Positions 1 to 11,285 of a stretch of DNA of 64,000 nt are shown piece by piece. Numbering within the stretch: position 1 is the first letter of the stretch; the number at the start of each line of letters is the position of its first letter. The notes beneath the pieces were generated by a model. That model was not told the DNA's origin, ran no database searches, and saw nothing but the letters and a program-made list of their open reading frames with translations. The position numbers were made by a program, and so were the translations under genes. The DNA comes from Melampsora larici-populina 98AG31 (Eukaryota > Basidiomycota > Pucciniomycetes > Pucciniales > Melampsoraceae): assembly GCF_000204055.1 (NCBI RefSeq), contig NW_006768798.1:124001-188000 (forward strand), written 5' to 3'.

Positions 1-3000
1 ATTGTTTGGCTAGCTTCTTCATCAACTGACATCTGTGTCGATACATTCCACTCATCATCTTCTTTGGCATTGTGGATAGATCCTGCTGGGGTCGGGTCGG
101 GTGAGATTAGATCAATGAATTCTGATTCTTGATGTTGGTGACTCCATGCTCCGTCAGTGCTGCCCCAAGTTTTGATGATGGGAGGTAGATGTTTGGGTAG
201 TTTGACAAATGTTAATGGAGAAGGGTTCAGCGCGTCACTGGAGCCAGGAAAGAAATCTTCCAATTGACGAGAAGGGACACTCAGATTGGTACTAGATAGT
301 AAGAGTGTTTTCCACATTAGCTATTCATTTTGAGAGTTGCTAGTAGAAGATGGAAATAACTTACTATGACTTGCCAGTGGAGACGCAGGTGTAGAAATTT
401 TGCACTAATGGGTTGGCTCGTACGCATGCAACCTTTCAGAGATAAATTATGAAACATCAGAATCTGCCCATGTAGCGTGGCTTTCTAACATATATACTCA
501 CATTCCAACCATTGATTTCCAAGCCTTCGAGAGATCGAGCTCGGGACAAAGCCACATAGGCTTGTCCGCATTCAAAGACTCCACGAAGTTCAACGCAAAG
601 TCGATCAAGCGACTGACCTTGGGACTGTGATGGATGTAAAGATGTGGATTCGGTTATGCGAGGAATGAGACGCCAACAACATATTAGGAGGGACGTGCCT
701 TGTGTATCGTCAGTGCCCACGCTAGACCAAGCGGAAGCTGAGTACGTGTAAGAAGCGTTTTTGAATCGATTTCAACTTTCCAAATGTAGGGTTCAATCAC
801 AGCCGCTCGACCATCTGAAAATAAAACCTCGGGGAGGTAGCTATGATCTTGTTGTTCGGCCCAGGCTATCCGACCAGCATCACGCAAGCGATCGGCACGA
901 TGTTTTGAGGAATCAAACCCTTCACTATCACTTGTAGTGTAATCCGGACGTTCTCTCCAATCTATGACAACTCCGCGAGATCCGTTAACAAGTTTTCCTC
1001 CCACATCAAGATTGGCTAACAATATTACTTGAGTGCCAACCTAAAAGCAAGAGTCAATATGTCTGTTGCTAAAAAGTCAAGAATATGTCGCCATACCTTG
1101 AGCTGCAGATTTTTACGAGCTTGAAGGTCGTTCAATCGAGATAGACTGAAACAAGCATCAGATTAATAAATAAGTAGACGAAAAAAAACAAAGAGTGCAG
1201 ATAAAATAGGTCTCACAATGATTGTGCATATTTACTTTCGCTCACCGTATCAAAGGATGCAAATGAGTGTGCAGTTTCTTTGAGTAAATTGAATTTCTTG
1301 GAGTTTTCAACGTCAACATCTTGATTCTTGGGATATAGCCGAGTTGGCTATACGATGATAGAAAAGTGTAAGATTCATCAGAATGGGACGGTGATTAGTT
1401 ATCGCAAAGCTTTTTACCTTGATTTGATGTTCCTGTAGAGGCTTGCTACGTGACAACATCAATTTGTCGACATTCTCATCTACTTGGCCCCACCTGATCT
1501 TCAATGAATTCATGCAAGTTACATTTTGGATCAGCTGATGGTGTATTCTATGAGTCCAGAATTCTTGGGTCTCACCTTGTTAAGGATGTCAATGAAATCT
1601 TTATCTTCTTGACGAAATACCTAACGTGTAAAAACCCATGAATTTCCAAACCCTATTATCGTAATACCAATGTTCGAAATGGACTAAACCTTTTGTAGTT
1701 GAATGACACAGAGGTTTAGCTCTCTCCAAGTAGGTGTTTCAAAACAGAATGTATACTCAGGTCTTTCCCTTCCGCAAGGTGTACCGTCCCAAGCCTTATT
1801 GAATGGGCGAACACATTGTATATTACCAGTCATTTTATCACGTTTGAAACCAGTGCAGCCGCAGAACATACAAGAAAATCCTTCATCCTTAGACACAGGT
1901 GGTAATTGAAAGAAATCGCCCGATAGGATTATTTGAATCCCACCAAAAGGAGACCTGACACGTCTAGCTGCTTGACAAAGCAGAGATATTTTCTCGAATA
2001 GCTCAGCTTGAAGCTAAAGTAAACAGATCTGACGTTAATTTACCAGTTGGGTTAGGGAATCGAGATAACATACCATAGATACTTCATCGACAATTAGTAC
2101 ATCAGTGCCCATGATACCCTCAGGTTTGCTATTGGGTTTCGATTGGAAGACTCGGGATCCAGAACTCGAGTTATAGAGCTCGTGAACAGAGCCTCGCCCG
2201 AGTCCAATCTTGGCCCAAGAATATATTGTTCTTCCTTCAATAGCCAAAGCAGCGATACCTGTTGGGATCGTGAAAGTGACAATTGTCTGAGTAAGCTTCA
2301 AAATCCTGACATATGCCTTTCGCGCGAAAGTTTTATAGAAACCAGTGAATGCAAAATACCCGTTGGAGCCGTCACAGCCACATTACGATTAGATGCCTTC
2401 AGCATCTTGACCACCTCATTCAACATGAAACTTTTCCCCACTCCTGCGGAACCCGTAAAGAATACATTGCGACCAAGCCTTACCTGTGAATCACTTGCGT
2501 CAGCTTAAGCTATATATACCAAGTCTTTTATCTTGAACTATGGGGAACCTACTTCGTCGAGCACCCTTAATTGTTCGTCTGAGCATCTTGGATCTGGGGT
2601 ATAGAGCTGTGGAGCTCCTGCCCGTTCTTCCCATGTGAGTATTTGTTCAATTTCGTTTGCCATCTTGTTTTGAAGTGCTTTATCCGGGTTTCGAATGTGT
2701 TGAGTAATGAGTGGTTGTTTACTCGGACCGGCTTTGAGACCGAATTCTCTCAATCGAATCTCTCCAGCTGCACGTTTTTTCTCAGTTTCAGCATGACGAA
2801 GAGCGTCCTGGGCTTTCCTACGTTCAGCCTTGAGTGCTTCAGCTTTCAGGCGATTCTCTTCCATGCGAAGACGAGCTTCAGGAGTCATTTGACTCTTGCA
2901 TGGGGATGATGTCTGAGGTCCCGATGGCGGTTTGACCACCGTGGCGTTGAGTAATCTAGGATCATATGGCAGTTCCACGGTTTCGCCCAAACTTTCGTGA

Positions 3001-3011
3001 GTTGAGGACAT
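1..3011 (-). CDS. PIF1-family 5'-3' DNA helicase, 3' end beyond the window
   Basis: Multi-exon gene on the minus strand. Exons read in order: an N-terminal charged helix ([17 protein letters not shown], near 2870); Walker A GSAGVGKS followed by VTAPTG (2380-2470); [22 protein letters not shown] and the Walker B-type LIVDEVSM (2090-2270); a segment ending [17 protein letters not shown]; a Cys-rich insert (1700-1890); [15 protein letters not shown] (1565-1625); [24 protein letters not shown]; the TIHK/SQGQSLD junction; and [15 protein letters not shown] (about 510-560). This order is the PIF1 helicase core, which unwinds DNA for genome maintenance in nucleus or mitochondrion. After GWN an exon reads [18 protein letters not shown], then a splice leads into a frame that stays open to base 1, so the C-terminus is missing. 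The start is taken at the ATG ending at 3011; an upstream exon is possible. It is divergent from the NIPSNAP gene. Domain identity is firm; exon edges are approximate. Confidence 0.88.
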
Positions 3012-3405
3012 GATGACTTGTGAAACGTGATTTAGATTCTCCAGCTGATCAAATAATTCGTGTCTGGACGTCAATATACGGCTGTAATGAACTTAAAGAA
3101 TGGATGGGATGCGATAAATTCGGCAAAGGAGGCAAATACATATTCATACCAAGACTCAAAAACCAAGATAAAAGGAGGGCGTGGTACTGAGATGGCAAGT
3201 GACTGAGTTTACTAAGCCCGTGCAGCCGTCAACCCCTCGGAGCGGACTTCGGCTCTGTCACAGGTCAGGACTCAGCATCACATCATGCCTGTCACTGAGA
3301 GAAACAGATCCCGTGAAATGGGCCACGACAGAAGTTGATCGAACAGTGGCGGAGTTCACACCGATCAACTCAGCTCCACCTGCTCCACTACCACTCTATC
3401 ATCCA
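3012..3405. promoter_or_regulatory. Divergent intergenic region between the PIF1 and NIPSNAP genes
   Basis: About 390 bp separate the two divergently transcribed start codons, so this must hold both promoters. I see no clear TATA box or other named element. The long open frame on the plus strand here (from 3181) runs into the NIPSNAP start at 3406 and is probably leader sequence. Confidence 0.4.
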
Positions 3406-4698
3406 ATGGCCTCATCGATTCTCAGAAGGCCTGCATGCCGCGCATTGTTCTCTACTTCAGCTACTATCAACGCCGAGAAGCCGATTGTTCCTAAATTGAT
3501 CAACTCCTTCCTTCACGGCTCAGAACAAGCGAGACAAGAGAATGAAGCACTACAAAGCCACAGCACCACAGTTGGCTCAAAGAGTATCAGCGAGATTCAA
3601 AGTGAGTGTTGTTGGAGCTTCCCATCCGCTTCATCGCATTGAATCTTAACCAGACTTGTACATCTTTCAGAGCATCATATACATCCCCAGAACGTGGATC
3701 AATACAAACAGGTTATGTAAGGCAAGGTTTCATCAAGCTATAGATTGACATCAAGCTTCAAGAATCGACTTACTGAAATTCCTATCATGACTCCTTTCAC
3801 CTCAGAGGATCTTACTTCGACAAGTTGAACACCCAAAAAGACTTGAAAATGAATCTCAAGGGTTCTTTTGAGGTGGTAGTTGGAGAGCTCGATAGTTTTG
3901 GCAAGCATTTGACATACCCATTTATACTTCAGTTCTCTCACTGCAGTCTTATCAATAATTCTGATCTTTGTTTGTTTTCAGTTCACATTTGGGAATTCGA
4001 AGGGTACGAAGGCTATGACTATGCGACTAGTAAAATACGAGAATCACCAGTGCGTCACTTTATGTTCCATTGAGACAGAGAGAAAGTAGTAATGACCGAT
4101 TGATACTTGTGAATCAGGAGCACGCCCAATTTCTAAAGGATCTTCGACCTCTCATTCAATCCCGCACATCTCAACTCTGTCGTGAATTTGCATTCTGGCC
4201 TTGCTCAGGGCCAAAGGTGAACGGTGGTATCTACGAAATGCGTAGTTATCAACTCGTGAGTGGATCATTCCTTATCCTTCTTTCAGTTTTTTTTACCTAC
4301 CTTCTGATCATTTTTCAACACCCCAAACCATTGACAGAAACCAGGTACCCTACTCGAATGGGAAACTGAATGGCGTAGAGGCTTAGAAGCCCGTAGGAAA
4401 TTCGTTGAACCTATCGGAGCTTGGTTTGCACAAGTTGGACGACTTCATCAAGTTCATCATATGTGGCAATACCCATCCTTACAAGCTCGACTCAAAAAAC
4501 GAGAACAGGCTTGGCAAGTTGACACTTGGAGTAAGACTGTATCTAACGTAAGCATCTGATACCTGCTCTTTGGTTTTTTACTTTCAAGCTTTTCACCATC
4601 TATCCTTTTTGTCCCTTTTACGCTCACAGACCGTCAAGTTGTGTGACTCGATGGATGCCAATGTCTTGCTACCCAACAGCTTCAGTCCACTAAGATAG
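3406..4698 (+). CDS. NIPSNAP-family mitochondrial protein
   Basis: The start codon at 3406 opens MASSILRRPACRALFSTSAT, an Arg/Ser-rich, acid-free leader typical of a mitochondrial targeting peptide. After short introns the exons read HHIHPQNVDQYKQ, then MNLKGSFEVVVGELD, VHIWEFEGYEGYDYA, EHAQFLKDLRPLIQSRTSQL, a segment ending IYEMRSYQL, GTLLEWETEWRRGLEAR, VGRLHQVHHMWQYPSLQAR and finally NVLLPNSFSPLR with a stop at 4696-4698. The order of the GS.EV..GELD, HIWEFEGYEG, YEMRSYQL and HHMWQYPSLQ motifs matches both NIPSNAP (ferredoxin-like) repeats. Family members sit in mitochondria and are linked to mitophagy signalling in animals; the fungal role is not settled. The frame is intact across all exons inspected, with at least five introns. 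The identification rests on motif order. Confidence 0.85.
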
Positions 4699-5020
4699 TG
4701 TGGCAAAGGGTCATGCCGCCCTCTATGAGTAGGTTATCGCTCAAGCTTTTCCTTCAAATTCCGTTCTCGTTTCTTCATGAACTTTCAAATACTGTACAAA
4801 TCGACTTGAAACGCATCAACTTGTAATGCTAGGTAACTACACTCTCGGGATCTTGAGTAACGCATACATTTCTTCCTCGAATTGAGATGTTGTTTTCCAT
4901 CTTATTCTCACTTTCCATGCTATGTTCTCTCCTTTTGCGAGTGTAATGCGCCACGCAATGTGCGACGTGATGGTCCTTTACTTCCGGTTTCTGAACGCCA
5001 TGTTTGTCGAAGACGTCATC
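4699..5020. other. Intergenic, NIPSNAP 3' region to tRNA-Ala
   Basis: The 3' flank of the NIPSNAP gene. No gene is visible. The last 10 bases before the tRNA contain GACGTCAT, also found just upstream of the second tRNA-Ala copy at 28.7 kb. Confidence 0.5.
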
Positions 5021-5108
5021 GGGGTTCTAGCTCATCGGTAGAGCGCTCGCTTAGCAACCTTGTGCCATTGATTGCGAGAGGCGCTGGGTTCGATTCCCAG
5101 GTACTCCA
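5021..5108 (+). tRNA. tRNA-Ala (AGC), with a 16-nt intron
   Basis: The cloverleaf can be drawn by hand. The acceptor stem is GGGGTTC with GTACTCC and includes the G3:U70 pair that marks alanine tRNAs; one T-T mismatch lies at pair 6-67. The D arm is GCTC/GAGC, the anticodon stem CTCGC/GCGAG, the anticodon AGC at 5053-5055, and the T arm CTGGG-TTCGATT-CCCAG. A 16-nt intron (5057-5072) follows position 37, the canonical eukaryotic site. A run of five T at 5130-5134 is a likely Pol III terminator. A near-identical copy lies on the other strand at 28615-28702. Confidence 0.95.
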
Positions 5109-5839
5109 AGAGGTCCCCAAATAGGTTACTTTTTGACTAATACTGGCTTGATTGGCAACTATCTCCTCTGCTTGTTTTTAGTCAAGTAGTGGGAGTGCTA
5201 CAATAGGTTCAAAGGTGATGAGCTCATGGGTCTTGTGAGCAAGGAGATAAACACAAATTGAGCTGGCACTCCTGTCAGAAACCACCTGATTGTCTCAGAC
5301 AGCAGGGTCTGACATCCTTATTCAATAATCAGCCAATCATTTTGTAAGATCCTGAAGTAATCAACACAATATAGCATTGTCTCTTTGTGCAAGAAGGTGA
5401 GGGAATGTATAGACCCCTATGAGAGAAGGGTTCATGGATAATTCTTGATTTACTGATTGAAGCCTGACTTGGTAGTCTGAGATAAGAAAAGCTCAATATT
5501 GAACATATTGTAGATCTTTGAGGATATCACATACATGTAAAACACTATCAGGTGATGCTGACCAACTCACCCCTCATTCACTCTCATTGCTCATTGTGCT
5601 TCCAAATATCTGAGATTTGATGGTCTTATGGTATTTGAGGTGTACCTGCAGCCAGTTGTATGAATGATCCACTCACCCCAATGGTGCATGGGATGTTAGG
5701 TAAAATCACCATGTAGAAGAATCACTTGGGTGTGATACTATAGTTCTAGCCACTATATTTCACCCTGCTCTACAAGCAAAATTATTCTCTTGCATGTTTG
5801 AAAATGGATTTGACCACTACGGCTGGGTTGAGGATTCAT
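5109..5839. other. Intergenic, tRNA-Ala to the left end of the KDZ element
   Basis: About 730 bp with no convincing gene. Short open frames here have no recognisable motif. The right side grades into the long inverted repeat of the transposon. Confidence 0.5.
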
Positions 5840-5997
5840 TGGAATTGGCTCACAGCCCCCAGCTACTAGTCACTGACAGGCCAGAGACTACAACAACTTC
5901 AAGAATTTTTTCAAAGAAATTTCAGAGACACTTCAGAGGAATTTCAAAGAGATTTCAGAGAATTTTCAAAAGAACTTCAGATGGTGGCTGAAACCAT

Positions 5998-6312
5998 TTG
6001 GACAGTTCTAATACCTTAACTGTAACTTGTAATGTTTGTACATCCACCAATACCTTAATGAAAACTCAAAATGCTGTTTCCTTCCACCAATATCCTAATT
6101 GTAACTCAAGATGTTTTTTCCATTCACTTATGTCCCAATTGGAACTCAGAATGTTGTTCCATCCACCAATATCCCAATTATAACTCAAAATGGTATCTCA
6201 CCCACAAATATCTCAATTGTACTTGAAATGTTTTTTAAATCCACCAATACCTTGATTGTAACGCAAAACGTTTTTCTGTCCAATAATATTCTGATTGTAA
6301 CCCAATATATGG
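5998..6312 (+). repeat. Left array of degenerate tandem units of about 37 bp
   Basis: Roughly eight or nine imperfect copies of a unit resembling ATTGTAACTCAAAATG followed by a T-rich stretch and CCACCAATA. The same unit appears reverse-complemented near the right end (17960-18335). These are subterminal repeats of the KDZ element. Confidence 0.85.
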
Positions 6313-6690
6313 CCCCAGGGTAGGTACCCAAGGAAGTACTATAGCTGTATGAAACAGACTTGGTGCTAACCCAACCTCAGGGCCCCTTGCTGGCCATCAA
6401 GCTCCAGTTGTATTGACATGAAAAGTACCAACACCACAGGGCTGTTTTGCCTTGGGGCCCCTTGATGGTCATAAAGGGGGCACTCAAGCTGTATTGAGAT
6501 AAATATTCATGGTGCCACAGGGGTAATGGATGAAAAAAATTGAGTTACAATATATTGCTGGACAGAAAACCTTTTGAGTTTGGGATATTGTTGGACATAA
6601 ATCATTCACCTGTGTCACAGGAAACGCACGGACTACACCCATTAAAATGTATGTATGTTTCCTACGGATTGAGCCCGTAAAACAGCACAC
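6313..6690. repeat. Left spacer block with internal duplication and one conserved inverted segment
   Basis: Two related segments contain GGGCCCCTTG(C/A)TGG at about 6380 and 6456. The part from about 6600, including GGAAACG and ACGGATTGAGCCCGTAAAAC, is repeated in inverted form at about 17880-17950. The 6313-6520 part has no counterpart at the right end. Confidence 0.6.
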
Positions 6691-6699
6691 AGATCAAAA

Positions 6700-7220
6700 T
6701 CAGAGCGACAGATGCATCTGATGATATATCCCGTGTACTTGGAGTCCCTCAACCTGTGTAGGGGCAGATGCATCTGGATGTACTGCCTTGATGAACTTCA
6801 ACAGACAGCTACCAGATCCATCTGAGAGGCCTATAGCAATGACTGCACTCCAAGCAGAACAAGTCCTTACGCACAACAGACTCATCTGTAGTCTCCAGGG
6901 TGTCCACCAGATGATGCTTGCACCTGAGACAGATTTATCTGAGCTTCTTAGATGCATCTGGAGTTGGGTCTACCGCTTTGGATCCACTAAACTCACCTTT
7001 CCAGATGCATCTGGAGCTATGCCACTTCACTGAAGTGACGCCTTGTCCAGGTTGATCTGCATGCACATTGAACTCAAGCAGATGCATCTGGAATATTATG
7101 CGCCTCAACTTTTGGCCGCCCCAGATGCCTCTGGCCCATTCACTCCTAAACTCGCTTCATATGAAACCCCAGATGCCTCTGTAGTTAAAATAAGTTCTTC
7201 AGCCAGATGCTTCTGGATCA
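6700..7220. repeat. Left cluster of CCAGATGCATCTGG palindromes
   Basis: About nine or ten copies of a 14-bp palindrome centred on AGATGCATCT, with variants such as AGATCCATCT and AGATGCCTCT, recur every 30-80 bp. The cluster lies between the tandem array and the transposase stop codon. Its outer part (6700-6960) is an inverted copy of about 17640-17860. The arrangement suggests clustered binding sites for the transposase or the accessory protein; that is inference. Confidence 0.8.
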
Positions 7221-7238
7221 TTCATATGAATTCATGGT

Positions 7239-10200
7239 TTACAATTCTCCACCATCTAGCACAACATCGTGGAGAAGTAATCCTAAATTATTATACATCT
7301 CATCATCTTCGTTGGCAGCACGAGCAACACCTTCAAGCACCTCATCTACAGCATGTTCTTCACCTTGCACCAGCGCCTCCTGTGTGTTTAGGGCAGCCTG
7401 CAGCAGGTTACTCCATAACGCTGATAACTCTTCATAGACCGGGATGGGGACATCAGTTGAGCTGCATGTTCTAACCAAGAGCGTGTTCAAGTCAGAACCC
7501 CAGTTTATCCACAGCTGGCAGTGCTCCAGCAGGAGATGGGAGTGATGCGAGAATAATACCTCCACACACTCCTCCCAATTCTGCTTCAAAACTCGCTCAT
7601 GGCCATATACCCATTTGATTACCTCTGCGTAGTTGAAACGGCTTGTTGTATCCCATGCTATCAAGGAAGAAATCAGCCTAAAATCTGGGACTGAATATAG
7701 CAAAGATGGAATCTCACGTTCGTCGCATACAGTAGCCAAGAGCTGAAGCTTGTCCGCCATTGAGAGTGACCAGTCAATGATGTGAAGGACTTCGCATCTA
7801 ATTCGGCAAAGCTCTTCCTCACAGCTCCGAACTTTCAGATAAGCCTGAATGCCCGCCTGTGTAGCTCGATTCACCGCCCAGTCTGCGTCCGGATGTGTAA
7901 GATTACCAAAATTCCAAAATACATCCTCGATATCCATCTTCTCCGTACATTCAAGGCTTGGACATTCTATTGGGTCGTGGTCGAGGTATGTGTTGTTGTA
8001 TTTGGAAACTTGAGTATGAAATGTTTTCCATTTCTGCTTCAACAGCTGGTTTTTATTTCTCATTTGTTTCTTGAATGAATCTTGAACACTTGTACCTTAG
8101 ATATCAAAACCATTGATTAGTAAAACACTCCGACAAAAGCAGAATTGAGAAATACCTAAGCCAGGTTGATCCCAGCGCTTTTGTAGCTCGATTACTCCCA
8201 CTCTGGCTTCATAAAGCTTGGCCTTAGCAACTTGGATTCAAATTCTAGCTTTTCCTCTCGGGTCTGGTTAAGAATTCATTGTAAGAACATCTTTCTAACT
8301 TATGATCAGGTGAGACTTTACAAACCTTTGGCCTCTGGAATGTCTCGAAAGTCGTCACTCCCCAGCTCGGCAACACATTCGTTGATTTCTACCTCCAGAA
8401 AGACCAAGTTGGCCGGGAGAGTAGCTAGCTCTGTATTTTCCTCAGCAGTCTGAGGTCGTCGACGCTTGTTACGAAGGTCCTCAAGCCGTTGCCTGTGTAT
8501 CATCATAAATTCTATGTAAGCACTTTCATTTATTTTCAAAACCAAATGGAAAATAGATTAAGCCTTACATTGATACACAACACTGTTCTTCCAGTTCAAT
8601 CAAACGTTCAAGCTGTTGAGTTAAGTCAGACAGAGCGTGGTTATTCAGAATATCAAGCTAGAATAATCATGTCAGCGTTAGATATGGTTCATCATTTGTA
8701 ACAATGCAAAAACTCCTTACCTGCATTTTGAAGGCAGATGCGATTCATATGAGAGGTCTTGAGGTCTATAGCAACCAGCCTATGAATGCTTGTTGCATAT
8801 CGAAGTGGGCTTATCAGCGGTGATAGCTTGAACCAGTTCCTTTCAGGTCCTTCACCATCCGACATCCCCCATCCCTTATTCTTTCAAGGGTCGTAGGCCA
8901 GTTGACAGCCATAATTGTGGGCATAGGAGTGCCATGCACCGGTAGCGAATTTCATTCGACCAGCCTGTCTCTCTTCCTTGAACAACTTGTGCTAGAAAAT
9001 TAAAAATCAGAAAACAATTCAATTTTGATTATTATTCATTTATTTGACATGACTAACACGGATAAGACCCTTTTCAAGATTACATCCGATATCGTAAAGC
9101 ACGCCAACAATTGTGTCTGGTTCCTCCGCGGTCCGTAGTTGGTCAAATAGCCAGTCCAGCAAAGCGTGAGCAAAATAAGCTCTATAAGTAATCATAGAAG
9201 ACAGAGTGATCAGTTCAGTACAACATGTTTTTAAAAGTCTTTAAAAGCCGAACAATCCTAAAAGTGATTGGACAAACTTTTCCCCACTCTGTACTACAAT
9301 TGCATATGCCAAGACGTTATTGTGCCTACAGCACATAACCATTAATCCTGTGTCATCACAGGCTCGCCATGATCTCCCGTCACGTTGATTGTTTGCAGCC
9401 GTGTGGGACTTAGTACAAGTGTCCTAACAAGCATTCAAAAGGGGAAAGACATGTCAGTTTCCTATCTACCCACACAGATAAATCAGAACATACTGTAGTC
9501 AAAGATCGCTGGGGTTCAGGCTGTCGAGCCCATTTCTCGAGTCGTTCGGCTGGTAAAAAGATTGCAGGTGTTGTGCGATGGATACTATCCAGTTCCACAC
9601 TAGCGGACTTATGTCGACGTTGCTGAAAATTGCAATCAAGACATACTAGTACCTCTGGTTCATCTTCATGAAGGCTTCGTGAGTAATGTCCAAAACACCG
9701 GGGACAACTGGACCTCGTCTTCTCGAACGGAGTGAGTCGAAGGGTTCGTTCTCGTAGTCCTTTTTCTAATTGAAGCATCTCTCGATAAGCGTCAACGGAA
9801 GCAGTCAGATTGAATCTCCACGCTCGGGCCTGGTATTCAAAGAAGGAACATGAATCAACTTCTTCCAGGATTCAAAGAGACAACAGCTTACATGTTGACC
9901 TTTCTTGGACCATATGATTGGGTTGCTGAAATCCAGGTACGCATTGAGAGCCTGAGCAAAGGGTTGCAATCTAATATTGCAATATTGCCAAAGAAAGTGA
10001 TGGAAATGAAGTAATCGGATGGAAAAAGCGGTTTGGGGATGCACTGGCGATCCCCCAATGTATCCCATCTTAATCAGCCGAACTTGATCATGTTCGCACT
10101 GGCAGAACAAAACATCAACTCTTGTTTGACCTGAGTAGATTACATTAGTTTATAATAATAAGGGTACTCAAAGCAAAGTATGTAGCGCTACATACTTTTC

Positions 10201-10889
10201 GCTACATACTTTTTTTGGCGGGGACAAAGAAAAAAAATATACTTTTGGCCTCGCCTTCCCCGCCAAAAAAAGTATATAGCAAAAAGTATGTACACGTACA
10301 TACTTACTTTGAGTACCCTTAATATGTATGGTTTACATAATGAAATAGAAATTACAATCTCACCAAAGATGTCAATCAGGTCCAAAGTGCGACTGATTTT
10401 CTTTTGATTGCTGCAATGACATGGCTCTTTGAAATCAAGATCCCATGTTTTGGATAATCCCCAATGACAAGTCTTTTGACGACATTTGAGAAAGGTTAAA
10501 AACATAGGATGTGCGGCATCCTTCCATTGTCGAGCTTCTCTGATCCGCCGTTCTTGGTAGGTTTCATTCGTGATAAGTTGGACGTAAGCAGGCCCAGGTG
10601 CATTTTCCGGTTCCGATTCGACATCTGAATAGGAAGTATTGGAGGATGAGTCTGAGGGATCATCGTTGTGGTTGTGGTGCAATTCTTCCATGTAATGATC
10701 CACGTCTTGTTCTTCAAAGGGAATAGGCAGCATTGGATTTGTGATAACCTGTGATAGTCTATCAATTAAAGGTTCAGCATACTCGAATTCCATCTCTTCA
10801 AATTCTTCCAATTGACGTGCAGATCCAGATTGATTTTTTGTTTGCCGGGCTTTGGGTCCCAGCGGACACGGGGTTCTTGATTCAGACAT
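7239..10889 (-). CDS. KDZ-superfamily transposase, CxC1-type
   Basis: Many exons on the minus strand. The start at 10889 opens MSESRTPCPLGPKARQTKN. Exon 1 ends in LDLIDIFG; the next reads MFCQCEHDQVRLIKMGYIGG and FSIRLLHFHHFLWQYCNI. Then come the Cys cluster CPRCFGHYSRSLHEDEPE with VCLDCNFQQRRH (about 9610-9720), VLYDIGCNLEKG (about 9085), WHSYAHNYGCQLAYDP (about 8900) and MSDGEGPERNW (about 8850). The Asp of CLDCNF, the Asp of YDIGC and the Glu of SDGEGPERNW are the expected acidic catalytic residues. A helical C-terminal region follows and the stop is at 7239. KDZ transposases cut and paste their element in the nucleus. I saw no in-frame stop in the exons read. Intron 1 (10131-10363) contains a MITE. 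Confidence 0.9.
10161..10319. mobile_element. Small hairpin MITE inside transposase intron 1
   Basis: The ends AGGGTACTCAAAG and CTTTGAGTACCCT are perfect inverted repeats, flanked on each side by TA. Inside, GTATGTA, CTACATAC and the GGCGGGG/CCCCGCC stem make almost the whole 159 bp self-complementary. Removing the MITE and one TA would leave an intron of about 72 nt, normal for this window. The TA duplication fits the Tc1/mariner group; no coding capacity. Confidence 0.9.
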
Positions 10890-11285
10890 CTTGGAATTTA
10901 TTTGAAGGTATACAAAAATTGAATACGAAAGGGTCACGATGAATTATGAGATGACCAAAAGCCCAATCAGGGACAATTGCTGATGCATTGATTCCATCCC
11001 CATTGAGTTTGGGGGCCCTGAATTGGGACCCCTTCATTGAATACAAATCAAGACTTTTGTGTCACACTCAATCAATAAATGTTTGACATTTTGGTTTGAC
11101 ATGGATTGAGCATAGCAGAACTGACATGATGCTCTATTCTAACTGTGGAGTCCTCCCACCAAATAGGACCCATTTGGCCCGCTGAAAGCACTCAATGATT
11201 CATAATAATTGACATACATCAAGTATTTTCATACCTGATTAAACCAATGTTAACTAAACACCCAAGTCACCTCATCAAAGAGAGA
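10890..11285. other. Region upstream of the KDZ transposase
   Basis: About 400 bp, presumably including the transposase promoter. A GGGGGCCCTGAATTGGGACC segment near 11010 is weakly palindromic. No gene is seen. Confidence 0.45.

Noticed and set aside
6000..6320. Possible CRISPR-like array at the KDZ left end
   Set aside because: The units are degenerate tandem repeats without unique spacers, in eukaryotic DNA, and are mirrored at the other end of the transposon.
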